Notes under the pieces: generated by a model
What the model saw: only the letters and a program-made list of their open reading frames with translations
Told to the model about the DNA's origin: nothing
The model's database searches: none
From: UBA9337 sp038331135
GTDB taxonomy: Bacteria; Patescibacteriota; Minisyncoccia; Moranbacterales; UBA9337
Reading direction: 5' to 3'
NCBI GenBank assembly: GCA_038331135.1
Contig: JBBQOS010000030.1
Span: 1 to 11,457 of the forward strand
DNA length: 11,457 nt
Position numbers and translations under genes: made by a program
Shown here: piece after piece, positions 1 through 5,110 of the stretch
Layout: every line of letters begins with the position of its first letter
How positions within the stretch are numbered: position 1 is the first letter of the stretch

Positions 1-24
1 AATATAAATTAGAGTAGTTTTGAA

Positions 25-71
25 CGAGATTGCCATGGTTGTTTTGATTACAAAACTCCCTCGCAAAGACA
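25..71 (-). repeat. decayed intergenic palindromic repeat
   Basis: Read on the minus strand this begins TGTCTTTGCGAGG and ends GGCAATCTCG. That is close to the dispersed intergenic element with TGTCATTGCGAG and GCAATCTCG ends that I recall from many CPR and Bacteroidetes genomes. Between the ends lies a perfect hairpin, GTTTTG (41-46), loop ATTA, CAAAAC (51-56). It sits just upstream of ruvC and encodes nothing. The family assignment is from memory of the end sequences; the hairpin is seen directly. Confidence 0.5.
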
Positions 72-103
72 GTCAATGGTGTGAATCCTAAATATAAAAA
101 ATA

Positions 104-634
104 ATGAAAAAAATAAAAGAAAATTTAGATATTGTAAGAATACTAGGGATTGACCCGGGGACAGCTACTACGGGGTGGGCGATTTTGGAGCAGCATAAAA
201 AAGGATTAGTGCCAGTTGCCTATGGTCACATCAGCACATCGCCCAAAGACTCTACTTGCCAAAGGCTAAAAGAAGTGGCTCGGGACATTGAAGAAATTAT
301 TAAGAAATACAACCCTACAGAGAGCGCAGTAGAAGATTTGTTTTTCTTTAAGAATATAAAAACCGCCATGAAAGTGAGTCAATCTAGGGGGGCAATAATG
401 CTGACACTAATTAAAGCCAATTTAAAAGTATTTGAATATACTCCCTTGCAAGTCAAGCAAGCAGTAACGGGTTATGGAAGAGCGGAAAAGAAACAAGTAC
501 AGTTAATGGTAAAAAATATTTTAAAACTCAATGAAATTCCTAAGCCGGACGATACGGCCGATGCCTTGGCCATTGCAATTTGTCATATGCAAAGTAGAAA
601 TTTTAGCATAGCTAAGGAAGAAAGCGTAAAATAA
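104..634 (+). CDS. ruvC: Holliday junction resolvase RuvC
   Basis: RuvC is the endonuclease that cuts four-way DNA junctions during recombination repair, normally with the RuvAB branch-migration motor. The 176-residue length is typical. The acidic active site is complete: Asp17 in GIDPGTATTGWA, Glu77 in VEDLFFFKN, and Asp150 and Asp153 in DDTADALAIAICH, matching D7, E66, D138 and D141 of the E. coli enzyme. The segment TPLQVKQAVTGYGRAEKKQV (113-132) is also typical of the family. The start ATG has no Shine-Dalgarno sequence, but it places about 11 residues before the first strand, which is acceptable. No ruvA or ruvB is adjacent. No strong terminator is visible after the stop. Confidence 0.96.
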   Translation: MKKIKENLDIVRILGIDPGTATTGWAILEQHKKGLVPVAYGHISTSPKDSTCQRLKEVARDIEEIIKKYNPTESAVEDLFFFKNIKTAMKVSQSRGAIMLTLIKANLKVFEYTPLQVKQAVTGYGRAEKKQVQLMVKNILKLNEIPKPDDTADALAIAICHMQSRNFSIAKEESVK

Positions 635-817
635 GAAGTTATCTGTTAAAATAAAAATAATTAGTTTTTGGGAGTATGGTAATTTCCAAGGATACAAGAA
701 ACAATTTCCACATAAAACTCAAGTAACAATTTATCAAAAATTAGATTGATTGCACATTTTTTAATTTGTTTGTAGCATAATGCAAAAATAAAAATAGTTT
801 AAGGTTGGCTTAATGTA

Positions 818-846
818 TTGACACTGAATATAATGTGGGTTATTAT
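818..846 (+). promoter_or_regulatory. sigma70-type promoter of the 7TM/ATP-grasp operon
   Basis: A perfect -35 box TTGACA (818-823), a 17-bp spacer and a -10 box TATTAT (841-846, five of six consensus bases). Transcription would start near 853, giving a leader of roughly 190 bases before the 7TM gene. That leader would contain the inverted repeat at 939-959 and the GC-rich palindrome at 969-1022. The boxes are seen directly; activity is inferred. Confidence 0.6.
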
Positions 847-863
847 AATAAATCTTTTTTTGA

Positions 864-872
864 TGCTATAAT
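864..872 (+). promoter_or_regulatory. extended -10 promoter element TGCTATAAT
   Basis: A perfect extended -10 (TG, one base, then TATAAT at 867-872), 21 bases downstream of the other -10. The -35 position is poor, but extended -10 promoters can do without one. It may be a second start for the same operon. Confidence 0.4.
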
Positions 873-938
873 TAGTTTGCAAATGAAAAGATTTTTAAAT
901 TTAAATTGATAATATAATAGGACTTACACTTTTGTAAT

Positions 939-959
939 ATTGTTTGAAAAACAAACAAT
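939..959 (+). promoter_or_regulatory. perfect 8-bp inverted repeat in the operon leader
   Basis: ATTGTTTG (939-946), loop AAAAA, CAAACAAT (952-959), followed by TAGTTTTTC. The stem is AT-rich and the T-run short, so it could be a weak attenuator or terminator, or an operator. It lies between the promoters and the first gene of the operon. Confidence 0.35.
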
Positions 960-968
960 TAGTTTTTC

Positions 969-1022
969 ACCCCCCTCTGCCTATCGGCATCTCCCCCTCA
1001 AGGAAGGGGAGAGGGGGAAAGG
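969..1022. repeat. GC-rich nested palindromic repeat upstream of the 7TM gene
   Basis: An island of C and G runs in very AT-rich DNA. Outer arms CCCCCTCT (971-978) and AGAGGGGG (1010-1017) pair perfectly. Inside are TGCC/GGCA (978-981 with 986-989, loop TATC) and CTCCCC/GGGGAG (991-996 with 1006-1011), so the element can fold as a branched structure. It resembles dispersed C-rich elements with a TGCC-TTCGGCA core that I recall from CPR and Bacteroidetes genomes. It ends about 22 bases before the start codon and would be a strongly folded part of the mRNA leader. It lacks a T-tract, so it is not a typical terminator. Confidence 0.6.
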
Positions 1023-1044
1023 AAAGTCTTAATAATAATAAAAT

Positions 1045-1713
1045 ATGAATGCTAATAATTTAATCGACTATTTTGTTTCTCAAGGTGTCCCGCAAGAAAG
1101 CATTTTATTAATCTTAATGCTTCCTATTGTTGCAACTTTGGTGGCTTTTTTTCGTCAGGTAGTGGGAATTAAAGCTTTTGGTATTTATACTCCTTCGATT
1201 ATCACCTTTGCTTTTTATGCTATTGCTCAAGAGGCTGGCTCAAAAGGCATAAAATATGGAATTGCGATATTTATTAGTGTTATTTTGGCTGGAATGGGTA
1301 CCCGTTATATTTTAAAGAAATTAAGAATGCTTTATCTGCCTAGAGTGGCGATAACCTTAAGTGTAGTAGCTTTTGTTATCTTGGCCATTTTGGTGGTGGG
1401 CGGATATTTTCAAAGAACTGGATTAGCTTCAGTTTCAATTTTTCCACTTCTAATAATGATAACTATTGTTGAGAAGTTTGTGGCGGCTCAAATAGAAAAA
1501 GGCAACAAAACAGCTTTTATCTTAGCAATTGAAACTCTTTTTATATCTCTTATTACTTATTCTATTATTAGCTCTAGGTTTTTAACCAGCGTTATTTTGG
1601 AATATCCCTGGACAGTGTTACTAACAATTCCTTTTAATATTTTCTTAGGAAAATGGACGGGATTAAGAATAACGGAATATTGGAGATTTAGAGATGTTTT
1701 GAGAAAAATGTAA
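1045..1713 (+). CDS. seven-helix membrane protein, 7TM_transglut-type domain
   Basis: This is an integral membrane protein resembling the seven-helix domain usually fused to an inactive transglutaminase (Pfam 7TM_transglut). Hydrophobic segments lie at about residues 19-36, 44-61, 70-88, 101-121, 128-147, 156-176 and 184-201. Family-like landmarks are VVGIKAFGIYTPSI (39-52), YLPRVAITLSV (97-107) and the ending GKWTGLRITEYWRFRDVL (202-219). At 222 residues it is the membrane domain alone; the extracytoplasmic transglutaminase-like part found in proteobacterial relatives is absent. It opens a four-gene unit, with the next gene 25 bases on. In known operons such a protein accompanies an ATP-grasp ligase and a retropepsin, so it probably anchors or couples these enzymes to the membrane; its own activity is unknown. 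The start has no Shine-Dalgarno at normal distance. Confidence 0.8.
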   Translation: MNANNLIDYFVSQGVPQESILLILMLPIVATLVAFFRQVVGIKAFGIYTPSIITFAFYAIAQEAGSKGIKYGIAIFISVILAGMGTRYILKKLRMLYLPRVAITLSVVAFVILAILVVGGYFQRTGLASVSIFPLLIMITIVEKFVAAQIEKGNKTAFILAIETLFISLITYSIISSRFLTSVILEYPWTVLLTIPFNIFLGKWTGLRITEYWRFRDVLRKM

Positions 1714-1738
1714 ATTCCTAAATTTAAAAACTTTAATT

Positions 1739-3136
1739 ATGTTTAGAATTTTAAAAAATAGAAATAAACTTCTAGGAATGAATGCTAGAAATTTAAGATT
1801 TATTCGTCCCAATAATCCCAAAAAAGCTATAAGAATTGCGGATGATAAACTGGTAAGTAAAAAAATTCTTAAAAAAGGTGGTATTCCCGTGCCTAAATTA
1901 ATTGCTAAAATTAGAAATTACGAAGAGTTGGATAATTTCAATTGGAATAATTTACCTGAAAGTTTTGCACTGAAACCAACTAGGGGTTTTGGTGGTGAAG
2001 GAATTATGGTTGTCTATGGAAAGAAAAAGAATCGTCCTGATGCGTGGATAAAAGCCGACGGTTCAATTATTACCATTGAAGATTTTAAAAATCATATTCA
2101 TAATATTTTAGATGGAAGTTTTTCTCTTTCGGGTGTCCCGGACACTGCTTTTTTTGAAGAAAGATTACGTTTGTTAAAATTATTTAAACCATATTCCTTT
2201 AAGGGAATTCCAGACATAAGAGTAATCGTTTATAACAAAGTTCCAGTAATGGCGATGCTTCGACTTCCTACTAGAGAATCAGGTGGAAAAGCTAATCTTC
2301 AGCAAGGTGCAGTAGGCGTGGGGATAGATTTGGCTAGTGGGGTAACAACTACAGCGGTACAGGGAAAAAAATCAACCGTTATTGATACAATTCCCAACTC
2401 AAGACTGAGTGTTTCTGGTTTAAGAATTCCATTTTGGAGAGAAATTTTGGAATTGGCTGTGAAAACGCAAGAAATTTCAGGCTTGGGATTCTTGGGAGCG
2501 GATGTGGCCATCGATAAAGAACGTGGGCCAGTTTTTTTAGAAGTAAATGCGCGAGCGGGACTTTCTATTCAAGTAGCCAATCAAGCAGGACTTCAAGAAA
2601 GAATGGAAAGGGTGGAAGGAATAAAAATAAAAACTATTAAGCGAGGGGTAAACGTGGGCATGGATTTGTTTGGAGGAGAAATTGAAGAAGAAGTGGAGGA
2701 TATTTCTGGCCAAAGGGTAATAGGTAGTATAGAAAGAGTTAAACTTATTGGAAGATTTAATCGAGAAATTGAAGTGGATGCCAAAATTGATACGGGAGCT
2801 GGATGGTCTTCTATAGATAATGAATTGGCTAGACAATTGGGCTTTGAAAAAACAATTGCTGAATATGAAAAATTAAATATAAAATATGAGGATATAAAAG
2901 ATTTGCCCAAAAAAGAAAGATGGAATATTTTTAAAAACATTCCATTTATAGAATCAACAGTAGCGGTGCATTCTTCGCACGGTACAACTTATCGACCAAT
3001 GGTAAAAATTAAAATGGTAATGGATAGAAAAATTATTTATTCAAAAGTAACTGTTATAGACAGAGCGCATCTCAAATATCCCATTATTGTCGGAAAAAGA
3101 AATTTAGGAAGATTTTTAATTGATGTTAATAAATAA
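1739..3136 (+). CDS. alpha-L-glutamate-ligase-like ATP-grasp fused to RimB-like retropepsin protease
   Basis: Two enzymes in one 465-residue chain. Residues 1-300 match the alpha-L-glutamate-ligase-related ATP-grasp family (TIGR02291 type): MNARNLRFIRPNNPKKA (14-30), DDKLVSKKIL (35-44), ATP-binding Lys79 with the glycine loop RGFGGEGI (82-89), PDIRV (158-162), NLQQGAVGVGIDL (186-198), and the metal-binding acidic residues Asp255 and Glu268 with Asn270 in FLEVNARAG. Such enzymes join an amino acid to a carboxylate using ATP. Residues about 325-465 match the RimB/retropepsin-like proteases (annotated ATP-dependent zinc protease in databases): the aspartic motif DTGAGWSSI (351-359) and DRAHLKYPIIVGKRNLGRFL (441-460). 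In relatives, ligase and protease are usually separate genes. The joint product suggests that a tag is both added and removed by one machine; the substrate is unknown. No Shine-Dalgarno; the next gene begins 2 bases after the stop. Confidence 0.88.
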   Translation: MFRILKNRNKLLGMNARNLRFIRPNNPKKAIRIADDKLVSKKILKKGGIPVPKLIAKIRNYEELDNFNWNNLPESFALKPTRGFGGEGIMVVYGKKKNRPDAWIKADGSIITIEDFKNHIHNILDGSFSLSGVPDTAFFEERLRLLKLFKPYSFKGIPDIRVIVYNKVPVMAMLRLPTRESGGKANLQQGAVGVGIDLASGVTTTAVQGKKSTVIDTIPNSRLSVSGLRIPFWREILELAVKTQEISGLGFLGADVAIDKERGPVFLEVNARAGLSIQVANQAGLQERMERVEGIKIKTIKRGVNVGMDLFGGEIEEEVEDISGQRVIGSIERVKLIGRFNREIEVDAKIDTGAGWSSIDNELARQLGFEKTIAEYEKLNIKYEDIKDLPKKERWNIFKNIPFIESTVAVHSSHGTTYRPMVKIKMVMDRKIIYSKVTVIDRAHLKYPIIVGKRNLGRFLIDVNK

Positions 3137-3138
3137 AA

Positions 3139-4023
3139 ATGGAGAATAAAAAGATATCTTTTGCTATAATTGGTGGAAAACAAGGGGAGCACATTGATGA
3201 TTTAATTAAAGAAATTAATAAAAATGGCAATGAGGCCACGCATATTAATATAAAAGAATTAGTGATAATCAGTTCTCGGGGTAGTTTTGACGTTTTATAT
3301 AATAATAAATCTATTTTAGCTTTTGACATTTTTATTTTAAGAAGCGCTTTTCGATCTTTGAAAAACGAAATGTGCATGATAGCCAATTTTTTGTTAAAAA
3401 ATAATAAAACTGTTATTGATGCGGTAGTGGGAGAAAAATATATCGCTGGAAAAATGTATGAATCTTATTTATTGAGTCAAGCAGGAATCAATAGTCCACT
3501 CACGATGCAAATATTTTTAGATGAAAATAAAAAAGAAATTATAGAAAAAATAAAATTTCCTATTGTTGCTAAACCTATCATAGGAAGCAAAGGAAGAGGA
3601 GTGCAAAAAATAGAAAATCAAGAGGATTTGGAAAAGTTTAAGATAATAGAAGATACTGATAAATTTTTATTTCAAGAGTATATTCCTATATCCTATGATA
3701 TAAGAGTTTTTGTAGTAGGAAATAAGGCATTGGGAGCTATGAAGAGAATTGTGGGCAAAGATGATTTTCGTTCCAATGCTTCACTTGGATCAGAAGTGGA
3801 AAAAATAGAACTTACAGATGCCTTGGAAAAAATAGCTGTTTCGGCAGCAAAAGCTTACGAATATGAAGTGGCAGGAGTGGATGTAATTATCCATGAAAAT
3901 AAAGAATATATTTTAGAAGTTAATAATGCCCCTCAGTGGATGGCATTTAAAAAAGTAGTAGGAATAAATCCAGCTGAGGAAATAATAGGATATAGTATAA
4001 ATAAATATAACAACAATAAGTAA
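3139..4023 (+). CDS. RimK-like ATP-grasp amino-acid ligase (first copy)
   Basis: A 294-residue member of the RimK family, which forms peptide (amide) bonds between an amino acid such as glutamate and a protein or small molecule. ATP-grasp landmarks run in order: ATP-binding Lys145 in FPIVAKPIIGS, the glycine loop GSKGRGV (149-155), QEYI (179-182), YDIRVFVVG (186-194), MKR (201-203), DFRSNASLG (209-217), and the magnesium ligands Asp248 in AGVDVI and Glu260 with Asn262 in ILEVNNAPQ. RimK has ASPG where this has NAPQWM, so the acceptor site may differ. Residues 1-95 form the usual N-terminal domain. It starts 2 bases after the fusion gene and ends 1 base before the second copy, so the three are surely co-transcribed. 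The substrate cannot be told from sequence; ribosomal protein S6 modification is only one possibility. Confidence 0.9.
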   Translation: MENKKISFAIIGGKQGEHIDDLIKEINKNGNEATHINIKELVIISSRGSFDVLYNNKSILAFDIFILRSAFRSLKNEMCMIANFLLKNNKTVIDAVVGEKYIAGKMYESYLLSQAGINSPLTMQIFLDENKKEIIEKIKFPIVAKPIIGSKGRGVQKIENQEDLEKFKIIEDTDKFLFQEYIPISYDIRVFVVGNKALGAMKRIVGKDDFRSNASLGSEVEKIELTDALEKIAVSAAKAYEYEVAGVDVIIHENKEYILEVNNAPQWMAFKKVVGINPAEEIIGYSINKYNNNK

Positions 4024-4024
4024 A

Positions 4025-4918
4025 ATGAAAAAAGTATATATTATCGCGGACTCAAGAAATGATTATCGCTATGATCGGATATCAGAAGAGATGAAAAAGC
4101 AAAATAAAAAAGTGGAGCTTATTTTTTGTAGTTCCTATGATTTGATATTAACTTCAGGGGGGGTATTTTTAAATAATAAAAAAATAGAATTTAACAGAAG
4201 AGATAAATTTTGGATTTTGTCCAACGCTACTATGAATTTTTTTGCTATTGAAAAAATTTCATCTTATGGAATTAAAAATATATGGCCTTCTCGTGAGGCG
4301 CTTAATTTTGCAGATAAATTTTTGACTTCAGTATTTTTTGAAAAAAATAACATTGCTACTCCCAAAACCACTCTTTTAAGATTTACTACCAAAGAAGAAT
4401 TAAGTGAATTAGTCAATTTTTTAGGAGGCTACCCACTAGTTATGAAAAAAAATGTAGGCAGTGTGGGTAGAGATGTGAGAATAGTTAAAAATAACCAAGA
4501 AATTTTAGATTTTATAAAAGAAGTCCATCAGCGACTTGAAAAAAAAGACAATCACGCTAGCAGAATAGGTTTTATTTTACAAGAATTTGTAAAAGAATCA
4601 ACTGGAACTGATTTTCGAGTTTTAGTTTTGGGTGGCAAAATAATAGGTGCAATGAAAAGAACTGCTCAAGATGGAGGATTTAAAGCCAATGTTTCTTTGG
4701 GTGGAAAGGCAGAAAAATTTGAGATGGACAAAGAATTAAAAAATTTAGCTAAAAAAGTTATTAAAGCTGGAAAATTATTTTACGGAGGAATTGATTTTAT
4801 TAAAAAAAATAATCAATATGTAGCCTTGGAAATAAACACATCTGCTCAATTTAAAGGATTTGAAGGTGCTACGGGAATTAATGTGGCGAAGAAAATAGCC
4901 CAAGAATTCTCTAGATAA
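4025..4918 (+). CDS. RimK-like ATP-grasp amino-acid ligase (second copy)
   Basis: A 297-residue paralogue of the preceding ligase, clearly related but well diverged. Landmarks: ATP-binding Lys141 in PLVMKKNVGSVGRDV, QEFV (186-189), TDFRVLVLGGKIIGAMKR (195-212), GFKANVSLGG (218-227), and metal ligands Asp257 and Glu269 with Asn271 in ALEINTSAQFKG. Compared with the first copy, the DFRSN motif reads GFKAN (Asp to Gly, Arg to Lys) and the region after the metal-binding Asn also differs, so the two probably use different amino acids or act at successive steps. Translation is close-coupled: one base separates it from the upstream stop. No clear intrinsic terminator follows; about 190 bases separate it from the penicillin-binding protein gene, which has promoters of its own. 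Confidence 0.9.
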   Translation: MKKVYIIADSRNDYRYDRISEEMKKQNKKVELIFCSSYDLILTSGGVFLNNKKIEFNRRDKFWILSNATMNFFAIEKISSYGIKNIWPSREALNFADKFLTSVFFEKNNIATPKTTLLRFTTKEELSELVNFLGGYPLVMKKNVGSVGRDVRIVKNNQEILDFIKEVHQRLEKKDNHASRIGFILQEFVKESTGTDFRVLVLGGKIIGAMKRTAQDGGFKANVSLGGKAEKFEMDKELKNLAKKVIKAGKLFYGGIDFIKKNNQYVALEINTSAQFKGFEGATGINVAKKIAQEFSR

Positions 4919-5024
4919 TTAAATAAATATTTTTAGATCGAGTTAAAAAATGGTAAAAAGTTCTATTTATAGAGATGTTTTAGGTAATTAATATTAAATT
5001 GAAGATATTAGGTTGAGCAATGTC

Positions 5025-5053
5025 TTGATATAAGTTTAAAAATATTGCATAAT
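5025..5053 (+). promoter_or_regulatory. promoter of the penicillin-binding protein gene, distal
   Basis: TTGATA (5025-5030), a 17-bp spacer and CATAAT (5048-5053), each five of six consensus bases. The start would lie near 5060, about 50 bases before the gene. The rest of the 4919-5110 gap is AT-rich with no open frame longer than about 14 codons. Confidence 0.5.
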
Positions 5054-5074
5054 GTGTAAAATATCTGTTAAAAT
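5045..5074 (+). promoter_or_regulatory. promoter of the penicillin-binding protein gene, proximal
   Basis: TTGCAT (5045-5050), an 18-bp spacer and TAAAAT (5069-5074) with an upstream TG forming an extended -10 (TGTTAAAAT). It overlaps the distal promoter, so the two would exclude each other. The surrounding 14-mer TATCTGTTAAAATA also occurs at 640-653. Confidence 0.35.
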
Positions 5075-5110
5075 AGAGTGTGGTATTAAAATATAATTTT
5101 TAGATAAAAA

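Larger units (their letters stand above)
635..968. other. AT-rich non-coding region between ruvC and the 7TM operon
   Basis: No reading frame longer than about 16 codons starts with ATG here. The stretch contains a near-consensus promoter (818-846), an extended -10 element (864-872), a further TATAAT at 913-918 without a good -35, and a perfect inverted repeat (939-959), all before the operon at 1045. The 14-mer TATCTGTTAAAATA at 640-653 recurs exactly at 5062-5075 ahead of the penicillin-binding protein gene. No tRNA or rRNA is seen. Most likely this is the control region of the downstream operon. Confidence 0.6.

Noticed and set aside
969..1022. Intrinsic terminator
   Set aside because: The stems are strong, but no T-tract follows in either orientation at the right distance, and the nested layout fits a repeat element better.
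2299..3386. Several minus-strand frames opposite the ATP-grasp genes
   Set aside because: They lie wholly or mostly opposite genes with intact catalytic motifs and show low-complexity Ser/Phe/Ile-rich translations.
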